From the NCBI GenBank assembly GCA_014649575.1, contig BMTH01000013.1, positions 62,001 to 126,000 on the forward strand: 64,000 nucleotides of DNA, written 5' to 3'. Origin of the DNA: Streptomyces griseoincarnatus. Its GTDB lineage: Bacteria > Actinomycetota > Actinomycetes > Streptomycetales > Streptomycetaceae. The notes below the pieces were generated by a model. The model was not told the DNA's origin. It ran no database searches and saw nothing but the letters and a program-made list of their open reading frames with translations. The position numbers were made by a program, and so were the translations under genes. Below are positions 16,001 through 23,253 of this stretch, piece by piece; the stretch's first letter is position 1; every line of letters begins with the position of its first letter.

Positions 16001-17713
16001 CTCACCAAGCCGAAGTCCGAGGCGCGTGAGGACGAGGAGATCACCGATCTGAAGGTGCTGGTCGACGCGGTGCGCGACGCCAACGCCGCGCTCGGCATCC
16101 CCGCCCAGCACAGCCCGTGGCTGCCCGCGCTGGACGAGACGCTGCTGCTGGACGACATCGAGGTGCCGCCGTACGCGCCCGCGCCGGGCACACTGCCGCC
16201 GGCGCCGTTCGGTGTCGAGGACCTGCCGTCCGACCAGGCCCGCCGTCCGGTCGTCGTCGACTTCTCCTCGTTCGGCCATCTGATGATCGGCGGCGCCCCC
16301 CGCAGCGGCCGGTCGCAGGTGCTGCGCACCCTCGCGGGCTCCCTGGCCCGCACCCACTCCGTGGCGGACGTGCATCTGTACGGCATCGACTGCGGCAACG
16401 GCGCCCTCAACGCGCTGACCCGGCTCCCGCACTGCGGCGCGGTCGTCGGCCGTAACCAGACCGAGCGGGTGGTCCGGCTCGTCAACCGGCTCAAGGGCGA
16501 ACTCTCCCGCCGTCAGGACTTGTTGGCGGACGCCGGCTTCGCGGACATCGGCGAGCAGCGGGCGGCGTCCGCCGAGGACGAGCGGCTGCCGCACATCGTG
16601 GTGCTGCTGGACCGCTGGGAGGGCTGGGTGCCCACGCTCGGCGAGATCGACCACGGTTCGCTGACCGACGAGCTGCAGACGATGATGCGGGAGGGCGCGA
16701 GCGTCGGCATCCACCTGGTGCTGACGGGCGACCGGACGCTGCTGGTGGGCCGGATCGCGAGCCTCACCGAGGACAAGTACGGTCTGCGGCTCGCCGACCG
16801 CAGCGACTTCTCCTCGCTGGGCATCCCCACCCGCAAGGTGCCGGAGGAGATCCCGCCGGGCCGCGCCTTCCGCAACGAGTCCGGCACGGAGACGCAGTTC
16901 GCGCTGCTGGCCGAGGACACCACGGGTCAGGGGCAGGCGGCCGCACTCACCGCGATCGGCGAGGCGGCGGCCGCCCGTGACGCCGAAGTACCGCGTGCGC
17001 GACGGCCGTTCCGGGTGGACAGCCTGCCGAGCCGGATCTCCTTCCCCGAGGCGTGGGAGATGCGCGACCCGGACGTGTCGCGGTCGAAGCTGTTCGGTCT
17101 GGCCGGCATCGGCGGCGACGAGATCGTCGGCTTCGGCCCCGATCTCGCCGACGGCGTACCGGCGTTCGTGATCGCGGGTCCGGCGAAGTCGGGCCGCTCG
17201 ACGGTGCTGATGAACTTCGCCCAGTCGTTCCTCGCGCAGGGGACGCGGCTGGTGATCGCCGCTCCCCGCCAGTCGCCGCTGAGGCAGCTGGACGGCACGG
17301 AGGGCGTGCTGAAGGTCTTCACCGGCGACGACATCGACGAGGACGAGTTCGAGGAGCTCGTCGACGAGGGGTCCCTGGAGGAGCCGATCGCCGTACTCGT
17401 CGACGACGGCGAGATCCTCGAGGACTGCGACGCCGAGAGCCAGCTGAAGAAGCTGGTCTCGCGCGGCGCGGAGCGTGGCCTCGCCCTCGTCATCGCCGGT
17501 GACGAGGAGGACGTGTGCAGCGGCTTCTCCGGCTGGCAGGTCGACGCGAAGAAGGCCCGGCGGGGCATCCTGCTCTCCCCGCAGGAGTCCTCCAGCGGTG
17601 ACCTCATCGGCGTCCGGCTGTCCCGGGGAATGGTCGGCGGCCAGATCGCCCCGGGCAAGGGCATGCTGCACCTCGGCGACGGCGAGCTGCGCACGGTCGT
17701 CGTCCCGGGGTGA
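13010..17713 (+). CDS. EssC-type type VII secretion ATPase (FtsK/SpoIIIE), with N-terminal FHA-like region
   Basis: The protein has 1567 residues from GTG 13010, with a good ribosome site; the longer frame upstream reads as non-coding. Residues 1-95 form a beta-rich domain (LTVVDPYGGDSADVVLDADP) and about 100-180 an FHA-like domain (LRVVGGPAAGFVHRLGVGRY). A tract of Lys/Arg follows at about 199-213. Two membrane helices lie near 300-340 (PLVGSVVMVAIF, LIMAALSPILLFANYF). Three FtsK-like domains follow. The first has a canonical Walker A, GTTGSGKS (about 758-765), and Walker B LLIVIDEFA (about 862-870). The second and third have GAPRSGRS (about 1095) and GPAKSGRS (about 1390) with Arg for Lys. 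This is the domain order of Firmicute EssC rather than actinobacterial EccC. It should power export of WXG100 partners at the membrane. Confidence 0.9.
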   Translation: MRLTLTVVDPYGGDSADVVLDADPESTVGDVARELAAQVGHAGAQVIPIGHQGQTPAGNAPMVYVDGYAVDPSATVVGSPLRDGAVVSLQDPSGCLPGEPTGLVELRVVGGPAAGFVHRLGVGRYDIGSGNASYVRVDDPEVEARALTLSVATDGTCQVVVHGEHDSVTLDGEPVADAQERRDEEKRRAEAGDGEADGSSKKKRRKKKKKKKKEDGGRQGPTRGGRFDWPLGGQIAVGNSLLELARYSPPNAALKWSDDGVGLDYNRPPRLRRPERQTSFRLPSKPRDYEARPLPWIMALTPLVGSVVMVAIFQRWYYLIMAALSPILLFANYFNDKKHGRKSHTKQVKEYEEQKARIEKDAQEALVAERDDRRHAIPDPASVLAMGTGPRTRLWERRRTDRDHLLLRFGTGQMPSEVVLDDPEQDDHRRQVTWKIEDAPVALNLRGLGVIGVAGPGDSARALGRWAVGQTAALHSPMDVQFYVLSENSAQDAWDWVRWLPHARPSGGQDVNVLIGTDAETVGARIGELTQILDARKKAAEQNRSQGTTFSDPDIVVVWDGSRRLRSLPGVVRLLREGPSVSMYAICLDAEERFLPGECQAFVVAEPHAEEQERQQTDRAAQPAVAGGFPSFQAWHSNAPEHGRGAQQAPDKLRLRVEEAGAERIKDVRPDFVSPAWCLRLARSLSPLRDISGETEDSALPGSSRLLDVLQLEPPTSDAITARWRMGGQSTLAVIGESYDGPFGIDMRKDGPHGLIAGTTGSGKSELLQTIVAALAVANTPENMTFVLVDYKGGSAFKDCVKLPHTVGMVTDLDAHLVERALESLGAELKRREHILAAADAKDIEDYQDLVRRDPSHPPVPRLLIVIDEFASMVRDLPDFVTGLVNIAQRGRSLGIHLLLATQRPSGVVSPEIRANTNLRIALRVTDAGESTDVIDSPEAGHISKSTPGRAYARLGHASLVPFQSGRVGGRRPGAADPAALAPWVGPLTWEDLGRAALTKPKSEAREDEEITDLKVLVDAVRDANAALGIPAQHSPWLPALDETLLLDDIEVPPYAPAPGTLPPAPFGVEDLPSDQARRPVVVDFSSFGHLMIGGAPRSGRSQVLRTLAGSLARTHSVADVHLYGIDCGNGALNALTRLPHCGAVVGRNQTERVVRLVNRLKGELSRRQDLLADAGFADIGEQRAASAEDERLPHIVVLLDRWEGWVPTLGEIDHGSLTDELQTMMREGASVGIHLVLTGDRTLLVGRIASLTEDKYGLRLADRSDFSSLGIPTRKVPEEIPPGRAFRNESGTETQFALLAEDTTGQGQAAALTAIGEAAAARDAEVPRARRPFRVDSLPSRISFPEAWEMRDPDVSRSKLFGLAGIGGDEIVGFGPDLADGVPAFVIAGPAKSGRSTVLMNFAQSFLAQGTRLVIAAPRQSPLRQLDGTEGVLKVFTGDDIDEDEFEELVDEGSLEEPIAVLVDDGEILEDCDAESQLKKLVSRGAERGLALVIAGDEEDVCSGFSGWQVDAKKARRGILLSPQESSSGDLIGVRLSRGMVGGQIAPGKGMLHLGDGELRTVVVPG

Positions 17714-17735
17714 GCGACTCCCGCGTGTGACCAGG

Positions 17736-17769
17736 AGGCCCGGCTACTTGATCTTCGAGAGCCGGGCCT
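17736..17769. terminator. Convergent terminator between EssC-like gene and kinase gene
   Basis: AGGCCCGGCT (17736-17745) pairs perfectly with AGCCGGGCCT (17760-17769). It overlaps the last codons of the minus-strand kinase gene and lies 22 bp after the stop of the ATPase gene, so it can serve both. Confidence 0.65.
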
Positions 17770-19807
17770 TCGGCCGTCCCGAGTCCTTGCTGTCCGACTC
17801 GTAGACCAGGTCGTCGCCGACCGGGGTGAGCAGGACGGTGTGGCGGGCCTGGTTGCACACGTCGCGGTTGGTGGGCGCGCCCACGGACGTCGTGACGATA
17901 CGCCGGGCGGTGACCTCCTTGAGGGTCAGCACGTCGTCGCAGACGCCGCCGAAGATGTCCGTGTGCCGCAGGGTGCCGACCCGCTCGCCGACCCGCGCCT
18001 CCCTGAGGGTGACGCGGAACGTGCCGAGGGGGATGGTGATGCTCTCGCGGGAGCTGGCCTGCCCCTCCCACGTGCCGACGTAGGCGGCGGGCACGGTGGC
18101 GGAGGACGCGGAGGCGGAAGGTGAGGGCCGTGCGCCGCTCGGGCCCTGGTCGGCTCCCGCGCCCCCCGGGGAGCCCGGCAGCAGGTCGAACACGAACGCC
18201 GAGCCGACGGTCACCGCGGCCAGCGCGCCCGCCACCGCCAGGGCCACCGTGCAGCTGACCCGCCGGCCCCGTCCTCCGGTGCCGGGCGTCGAGGCCGCGG
18301 AGACGGAGAGGGACAGCCGGCCCGGCGCGGAGCCGCCCCCGTTCCCCGGTTCCGTCGGCGGATGCGGCGCGGACGCCCCGGTGGCGTCCCGGGGTGCCGG
18401 TACGGCCGTGCCGGCCGGCTCACCGCCCGGCGACGGCATGACGGGCGGCGGCCCGAACCCACCGCCGACCGCCCCGGAAGGGCCCGCAGCGGTGGCCGAC
18501 GGTCCGGAGGCGGGCCCGAACCCACCGCCACCGCCGACCGCCCCGGAAGGGCCCGCAGCGGTGGCCGACGGTCCGGAGGCGGGCCCGAACCCACCGCCAC
18601 CGCCGACCGCCCCGGACGGGCCCGCAGCGGTGGCCGACGGTCCGGAGGCGGGCCCGAACCCACCGCCACCGCCGACCGCCCCGGACGGGCCCGGACCGGT
18701 GCCCGACGGTGCGGAGACGGGCGCGAACCCGTCCGCCGACGGCCCGGAGGACGCGGGGCCGGCCCCCACAGCCCCGGCGGGCCCCCACCCCGGCCGTCCG
18801 CCCGGGTTCGTCCCCTCCCCCACCGAGGGGCTGCTGAAGCCCACCGGTCCCGAGGCCGCGCCGCCCGCCGGTCCTCCTCCGGTCGTCTCCAGGTTCAGCA
18901 GGTTCACCGCGGCGCGGCTCACCTGTTCCACCAGGGCGCCCGGCAGCCAGCCGCCCGACACCAGGCGGGCGGCGCCGCCCTCGGGGGCGAGGCGGCCGGT
19001 GATGCCGGCCGGGGACGGGCGGGCGGAGGGGTCCTTGTCGAGGCACGCCTCGGTCACCTCGCGCAGATCGCCGGTCAGCCCGTCGAGCTCGGGCGGCTCG
19101 TGCACCACGCGGTAGAGCAGCGCGGCCGAGGAGTCGCCGGGGAAGGGCGGCGCGCCGGTCGCCGCGTACGCGAGGACCGCGCCGAGGGAGAAGACGTCCG
19201 CCGCACCGGTCACGCCCTTGCCGAGGACCTGCTCGGGCGACATGTAGCCGGGGGAGCCGATCGACACGCCGGTCGAGGTCAGGAACGCCGTACTTTCCCC
19301 GGACTTCGTCCGGGAGGTGCCCCCGATGGCGCGCGCGATACCGAAGTCGATCAGCAGGGGCCCGTCGAGGGTGAGGAGCACGTTGGACGGCTTCACGTCC
19401 CGGTGCACCAGGCCCAGCCCGTGCACCGCCGCCAGCGCCTCGGCGAGGCCCGCGCCCAGCGTGCGCACGGTGTGTTCGGGCAGGGGGCCCAGCTCGGTGA
19501 CGGCGGCCGTGAGGGAGGGGCCGGCCGCGTAGGCGGTGGCGACCCAGGGGACGCGGGCGTCGGGGTCGGCGTCCAGCACGGGCGCCGTCCAGGCGCCGCC
19601 GACCCGGCGGGCCGCGTCGACCTCGCGCCGGAACCTGGCGCGGAACTCCTCGTCGAGCGCGAAGTGGGGGTGCACGATCTTCACCGCGACCGTCCGGCCT
19701 CCCGCGCTGCGGCCCAGGTAGACCCGGCCCATGCCGCCCGAACCGAGCCGGCCGAGCAGCCGGTACGGCCCCACGACCGTGGGTTCGTCCGTGTCGAGCG
19801 GCCGCAT
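17744..19807 (-). CDS. Membrane Ser/Thr protein kinase (PknB-like) with repeat-containing linker
   Basis: The protein has 687 residues from ATG 19807 (GGGGGAGGGG upstream). The kinase domain (about 13-270) has GSGGMG (22-27), AVK Lys43, HRDVKPSN (Asp137 as the catalytic base) and DFG (154-156), then an APE-like region (GYMSPEQ). A Gly/Pro/Ser-rich linker follows with a 23-residue repeat present three times plus a partial copy. One membrane helix (TVALAVAGALAAVTVGSAFV) precedes an extracellular domain of about 130 residues with two cysteines (GVCDD, DVCNQ) and a beta-rich fold. A sensor kinase is indicated. It faces the EssC-like gene, and FHA domains bind phospho-Thr, so the ATPase is a possible target (inference). 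Confidence 0.9.
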   Translation of the reverse strand: MRPLDTDEPTVVGPYRLLGRLGSGGMGRVYLGRSAGGRTVAVKIVHPHFALDEEFRARFRREVDAARRVGGAWTAPVLDADPDARVPWVATAYAAGPSLTAAVTELGPLPEHTVRTLGAGLAEALAAVHGLGLVHRDVKPSNVLLTLDGPLLIDFGIARAIGGTSRTKSGESTAFLTSTGVSIGSPGYMSPEQVLGKGVTGAADVFSLGAVLAYAATGAPPFPGDSSAALLYRVVHEPPELDGLTGDLREVTEACLDKDPSARPSPAGITGRLAPEGGAARLVSGGWLPGALVEQVSRAAVNLLNLETTGGGPAGGAASGPVGFSSPSVGEGTNPGGRPGWGPAGAVGAGPASSGPSADGFAPVSAPSGTGPGPSGAVGGGGGFGPASGPSATAAGPSGAVGGGGGFGPASGPSATAAGPSGAVGGGGGFGPASGPSATAAGPSGAVGGGFGPPPVMPSPGGEPAGTAVPAPRDATGASAPHPPTEPGNGGGSAPGRLSLSVSAASTPGTGGRGRRVSCTVALAVAGALAAVTVGSAFVFDLLPGSPGGAGADQGPSGARPSPSASASSATVPAAYVGTWEGQASSRESITIPLGTFRVTLREARVGERVGTLRHTDIFGGVCDDVLTLKEVTARRIVTTSVGAPTNRDVCNQARHTVLLTPVGDDLVYESDSKDSGRPKARLSKIK
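18480..18686. repeat. Three 69-bp tandem repeats in kinase linker
   Basis: Copies at 18480-18548, 18549-18617 and 18618-18686 differ at very few positions; a fourth, degenerate partial copy follows. 69 bp equals 23 codons, so unit gain or loss keeps the reading frame. In the protein the unit contains GPASGPSATAAGPSGAVGGG. Confidence 0.9.
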
Positions 19808-19917
19808 GGCGCCACCCCTCCCCCGTCGCACCGGTACGCCGTTGCCATCCAGCAGCGTAGTGGCCGGACCGGGCGGGGCGCCGGGCTTCGTGCGGCCGTC
19901 CGGCCCGCCCTCGTGCG

Positions 19918-20766
19918 CTACGGCGTCAGCAGGTCCACCTTCACGTCCGGGGCGAACCCCGTCGTCGGCCCCACCCTGCGGGCGAACTCCGCGACCGCCT
20001 CCAGCTGCGGGGCCCCGAAGCGGAAGTCGAGGGTGGTGAAGTACTGGGCCAGGGTCCGCTCGTCGAAGGCCTCCCAGCGGGCCGCCTGCTCGGCCACCTT
20101 GTCGACCTCTTCCAGGGAGAGGTTGCGGGAGGCGAGGAAGGCCTCGTGCACCTTGCGGGTGAGCACGGGCTCACGCTCCGCGTACTCCTTGCGGGCCGCC
20201 CAGACGGCGAAGACGAAGGGCAGGCCCGTCCACTGCTTCCACAGGGCGCCCAGGTCGTGCACCTCGAGGCCGAAGCGCGGGCCGTCGACCATGTTGGCGC
20301 GCAGGGCCGCGTCGCCGATCAGGACGGCCGCCTCCGCCTCCTGCATCATCAGGCTCAGGTCGGGCGGGCACGTGTAGTAGTCCGGCCGCACGCCGTACCG
20401 CTCGGCGAGGAGGAGCTGGGCGAGCCGTACGGAGGTGCGGGAGGTCGACCCGAGGGCGACCCGCGCCCCGTCCAGCCGGTCCAGCGGGACCTGCGAGACG
20501 ATCACGCAGGACATCACCGGGCCGTCGCAGCCGACGGCGATGTCGGGGAAGGCGACGAGCTGGTCCGCGTGCTTGAGGTACTCGACCAGGGTGATGGGCC
20601 CGATGTCGAGGTCGCCCTGCACCAGCTGCTCGCTGAGCTTCTCGGGGGTGTCCTTCGTCAGCTCGAAGTCGAGGAGCGTGCCCGTTCTCGCAAGCCCCCA
20701 GTAGAGGGGCAGGCAGTTCAGGAACTGGATGTGGCCGACGCGCGGCCGGGTGCGAGGATTGTCCAC
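19918..20766 (-). CDS. mqnA: Chorismate dehydratase, menaquinone biosynthesis
   Basis: The protein has 282 residues and GTG start. MqnA converts chorismate to 3-[(1-carboxyvinyl)oxy]benzoate, the first step of the futalosine menaquinone route. It has the periplasmic-binding-protein-like fold of the family but no signal peptide. Visible family features are RVGHIQFLNCLPLYWGL at the start, GDLDIGPITLVEYL, ALGSTSRTSVRLAQLLL and AAVLIGDAALRA. The length is as expected. The gene is alone on its strand between the kinase and the cold-shock gene; mqnE and the late pathway genes are 16-22 kb away in the same window. Confidence 0.95.
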   Translation of the reverse strand: MDNPRTRPRVGHIQFLNCLPLYWGLARTGTLLDFELTKDTPEKLSEQLVQGDLDIGPITLVEYLKHADQLVAFPDIAVGCDGPVMSCVIVSQVPLDRLDGARVALGSTSRTSVRLAQLLLAERYGVRPDYYTCPPDLSLMMQEAEAAVLIGDAALRANMVDGPRFGLEVHDLGALWKQWTGLPFVFAVWAARKEYAEREPVLTRKVHEAFLASRNLSLEEVDKVAEQAARWEAFDERTLAQYFTTLDFRFGAPQLEAVAEFARRVGPTTGFAPDVKVDLLTP

Positions 20767-20880
20767 ATCGTGAGGCTAGACCTTGCGCCGGGCGGGACAG
20801 CGGTCGCCCCCACCGGTTCGAACGCACGCGCGTGACGAACGGGGCGTTGAAACATTCGGGTGACGTGATCTTGACCTCTA

Positions 20881-20908
20881 TTGCGAACGGGCCGCCGCGT
20901 GCTAGGCT
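20881..20908 (+). promoter_or_regulatory. Candidate promoter of the cold-shock gene
   Basis: TTGCGA (20881-20886) and TAGGCT (20903-20908) are separated by 16 bp, a good housekeeping promoter. Transcription would start near 20915, leaving a 5' leader of about 150 nt before the ATG at 21065. Long leaders are usual for cold-shock genes. An upstream TTGACC at 20871 is too far from TAGGCT. Confidence 0.5.
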
Positions 20909-21064
20909 CATCGCAAGTTGCAGTTTGGTTTCCCTTGCAGTACAGAGCCTGCGGAGCATGTGACCGCGGGCTCTCGTCGTTCTCAGACGGATGCAGTTGT
21001 GCGGAATTGTCTTCACACTTGCTGGTTCTGGAGCAGGGCAACCCTTTGAGCCCAAGGAGGGCTT

Positions 21065-21268
21065 ATGGCTACCGGAACCGTGAAGTGGTTCAACGCCGAA
21101 AAGGGCTTCGGATTCATCGCCCAGGAGGGCGGCGGCCCCGACGTCTTCGTCCACTACTCCGCGATCAACGCGACCGGCTTCCGGTCCCTCGAGGAGAACC
21201 AGCAGGTCACCTTCGACGTCACGCAGGGCCCGAAGGGCCCGCAGGCGGAGAACGTCACCCCGGCCTGA
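21065..21268 (+). CDS. Cold-shock domain protein (CspA family)
   Basis: The 67-residue protein is a complete cold-shock domain. It contains RNP1-type GFGFI (residues 14-18) and RNP2-type VFVHYSAI (residues 27-34), plus the initial MATGTVKWFNAEKGF. It binds single-stranded RNA/DNA and acts as RNA chaperone in the cytoplasm. AAGGAGG lies 6-12 nt before the ATG, a strong ribosome site. The long leader and strong terminator show a monocistronic, highly expressed gene. Confidence 0.97.
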   Translation: MATGTVKWFNAEKGFGFIAQEGGGPDVFVHYSAINATGFRSLEENQQVTFDVTQGPKGPQAENVTPA

Positions 21269-21306
21269 CCCTGATCCTCCGATCCGGGAACGACTAGCAG
21301 TACCCA

Positions 21307-21345
21307 AGGAGCCCCACGCCGCGAGGCGAACGGGGCTCCTGCCTT
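21307..21345 (+). terminator. Terminator of the cold-shock gene
   Basis: AGGAGCCCC (21307-21315) pairs with GGGGCTCCT (21332-21340), followed by GCCTTTTC. The 16-nt loop contains a second small hairpin. It is 38 bp after the stop codon. Confidence 0.85.
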
Positions 21346-21527
21346 TTCTCCGGGGCGGCCGGGGCGACCCACAGGAGCACTCGGAGAATTCCCGGTGAAT
21401 TCCCTCCGAACGGCTCCCCCGCCACGAACGGGATCATCCCGGCGATAGCCCCGACCCCTGCCCGATTCCGGGCCGAATTCACCGACTCTCGGGCCCCCCG
21501 CGCGACCCCGCACGCCCCCCTCTCCTC

Positions 21528-22115
21528 TCAGACGTGCTGCATGATCAGCACGAATTTCGTGCCGGGCTCCAGCGCCTCATAGCGGTGCGGCACATCCCCG
21601 CGATACGCCATGTAGTCCCCCACGCCGAGTTCGACCTGCTCGCCCGTGGGACCCGCCGTCACCCGCCCCGCGCTCACCACGACGTGCTCCACCGTCCCCG
21701 GAATGTGCGGGTCCGAGTCGCGCACCGTCCCCGGCTCGAGATCCACCGCGTAGATGTCGCGCCGCGCCCCGGGCGGGCTCGCGGACAGCAGGGTGGCGAC
21801 ATAGCTGGACCGGTCCGAGCCCACGGACGGCCCCTCCCCCGCCCTGATCACCTGGACCATGGGCGCCGGCGGCTCCACCAGCGCGCTGAACGGCACCCCG
21901 AGCGCCACCGCCAGCGCCCACAGCGTCTCCATGCTCGGGTTGCCTCCGGCCGCCTCCAGCTGGGACAGCGTGGACTTGGCGATCCCGGCGCGTTTGGCCA
22001 GCTCCGAGAGGGAGAGGCCGGTGCGGGTGCGCTCGCGGCGCAGGGCCGCGGCGATCCAGTCGAGGGGCAGGCGGGACGGCGTGCCGTCGGTCATGTCGTT
22101 CGCTCCATCAGTCAC
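21528..22115 (-). CDS. XRE-family regulator with C-terminal cupin domain
   Basis: The protein has up to 195 residues; a start at ATG 22094 is also possible. A helix-turn-helix of the XRE/Cro type lies at about residues 23-72 (LSLSELAKRAGIAKSTLSQL). A cupin domain fills residues 105-190 (HIPGTVEHVVVSAGRVT, YMAYRGDVPHRY), which usually binds a small effector. It is divergent from azlCD with 47 bp between. Two identical-spacing palindromes lie in and around that gap. By context it controls itself and the branched-chain amino acid exporter, probably as a repressor. Confidence 0.88.
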   Translation of the reverse strand: MTDGANDMTDGTPSRLPLDWIAAALRRERTRTGLSLSELAKRAGIAKSTLSQLEAAGGNPSMETLWALAVALGVPFSALVEPPAPMVQVIRAGEGPSVGSDRSSYVATLLSASPPGARRDIYAVDLEPGTVRDSDPHIPGTVEHVVVSAGRVTAGPTGEQVELGVGDYMAYRGDVPHRYEALEPGTKFVLIMQHV

Positions 22116-22118
22116 TTC

Positions 22119-22182
22119 GTTCGACTTGACGAACGCGGGGATGTCTGTTCATTGTAGAAAACATGCGTTCGGTACAGCGAAC
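22119..22182. promoter_or_regulatory. Two palindromic operator candidates at the regulator-azlC divergence
   Basis: GTTCG-N6-CGAAC occurs at 22119-22134 and again at 22167-22182, centres 48 bp apart. The first sits just upstream of the regulator start and overlaps a TTGACG -35 candidate (22126-22131). The second lies across the first codons of azlC. Equal arms and spacer make them likely binding sites of the divergently encoded XRE regulator. Confidence 0.6.
22126..22155 (+). promoter_or_regulatory. Candidate azlC promoter, possibly leaderless
   Basis: TTGACG (22126-22131) and CATTGT (22150-22155) are 18 bp apart. Transcription would start at about 22162-22163, at or next to the azlC ATG (22163). 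No ribosome site precedes the ATG, consistent with a leaderless mRNA, common in Streptomyces. Confidence 0.45.
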
Positions 22183-22891
22183 ACCCTCACCCCGACACGG
22201 TCCCGGTCCGTCGGCCGTCGACGCCGGGCTGCTCCGGGACGTCTCCCTGGTGTGTCTCGCCGGAGGCGTCGTCGGCGTGTCGTTCGGGGCCATCGCGGTC
22301 GCCGGGGGCCTGCCGGTGTGGGTGCCGGTGGTGATGTCGCTGGTGGTGTACGCGGGCTCCGCCCAGTTCAGCGCGGTCGGCGTGCTCCTCGCGGGCGGCG
22401 GACCGGTCGCGGCGGCCGCCACGGGGCTGCTGCTCAACACCCGCACGGCCGCGTTCAGCCTGGCGGTCGCCGAGCACATCGGGCGGACGCGGCTCGCCCG
22501 TCTGGTCGGCGCCCACCTGGTGACCGACGAGACCGTGGCCTTCACCCTCGCCCAGCCGGACCCGGCCCGGCGGCGTGCCGCCTTCTGGGTCTCGGGCATC
22601 GGGCTGTTCACGGTGTGGAACCTGTGCGTGGCCGCGGGCGCGCTGGCCGGCGGCGCGCTGGGCGACACCGCCCGCTACGGCCTGGACGCGGCCTTCCCCG
22701 CCGTCCTGGCCGCCCTGGTGCTGCCCGCCCTGCGCGAGGACGCCGGTGTCCGTCGCGCCGCCCTCGCGGGGGCCGTGCTCGCCCTGGCGCTCACCCCGGC
22801 CGTGCCGGCGGGCGTGCCCGTGCTGGCCGCGCTCGCGGGTCTGGCACTGCACGGAGGCGTGCCCGGACGGCGGAAGGGGCCGCGGTCGTGA
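22163..22891 (+). CDS. azlC: AzlC-family branched-chain amino acid exporter, large subunit
   Basis: The protein has 242 residues. AzlC and AzlD together export branched-chain amino acids and analogues. It begins in the cytoplasm and has several membrane segments, with the typical block GVSFGAIAVAGGLPVWVPVVMSLVVYAGSAQF split here as GVSFGAIAV and VYAGSAQFSAVGVL, plus LLNTRTAAFSLAVAEHIG. The GTG of azlD overlaps its stop. The XRE-cupin gene is divergent. Confidence 0.9.
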   Translation: MRSVQRTPSPRHGPGPSAVDAGLLRDVSLVCLAGGVVGVSFGAIAVAGGLPVWVPVVMSLVVYAGSAQFSAVGVLLAGGGPVAAAATGLLLNTRTAAFSLAVAEHIGRTRLARLVGAHLVTDETVAFTLAQPDPARRRAAFWVSGIGLFTVWNLCVAAGALAGGALGDTARYGLDAAFPAVLAALVLPALREDAGVRRAALAGAVLALALTPAVPAGVPVLAALAGLALHGGVPGRRKGPRS

Positions 22892-23202
22892 GCGGGACGG
22901 CCCTGATGGTGCTGGCGCTGGCGGTGGGGACGTACGCCTTCCGGCTGGTGGGGCCCGTGCTGCACGGGCGGGTGGAGCTGCCGGACCGGGTGCGGGTGCT
23001 GTTGTCGGCCGGGGCCGTGGTGCTGCTGGTGGCGCTGCTGGCGACGGGTGCGCTGACCGAGGGCGGGGAGTTCGCCGGGTGGGCGCGGCCCGCCGGGGTC
23101 GCCGTGGGCGGGGTACTGGCGTGGCGCCGGGCGCCGTTCGTCGTGGTGGTGCTCGGCGCGGCGGCGGCGACGGCGGCGCTGCGGGCCGCCGGGGTGCCGT
23201 AG
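22888..23202 (+). CDS. azlD: AzlD-family exporter, small subunit
   Basis: The 104-residue protein has four hydrophobic segments and is the small partner of AzlC. It starts at GTG 22888, overlapping the azlC stop by 4 nt. Family features are ALAVGTYAFRLVGPVL at the start and LPDRVRVLLSAGAVVLL in the middle. The tight coupling supports equal production of both subunits. Confidence 0.88.
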   Translation: MSGTALMVLALAVGTYAFRLVGPVLHGRVELPDRVRVLLSAGAVVLLVALLATGALTEGGEFAGWARPAGVAVGGVLAWRRAPFVVVVLGAAAATAALRAAGVP

Positions 23203-23253
23203 CCGCCCGGGGGCGCTGAGGGGCTGTCAGTGGCCGCCGGTAGCGTCCCGCCC

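Noticed and set aside
12824..17671. A 1615-codon open frame antisense to the EssC-like gene
   Set aside because: It mirrors the codon bias of the real gene; its protein is Arg/Val/His-rich without motifs, while the plus strand has clear Walker A/B, helices and ribosome site.
20871..20908. TTGACC at 20871 as the -35 of the cold-shock promoter
   Set aside because: The gap to TAGGCT is 26 bp, too long; TTGCGA at 20881 fits with 16 bp.
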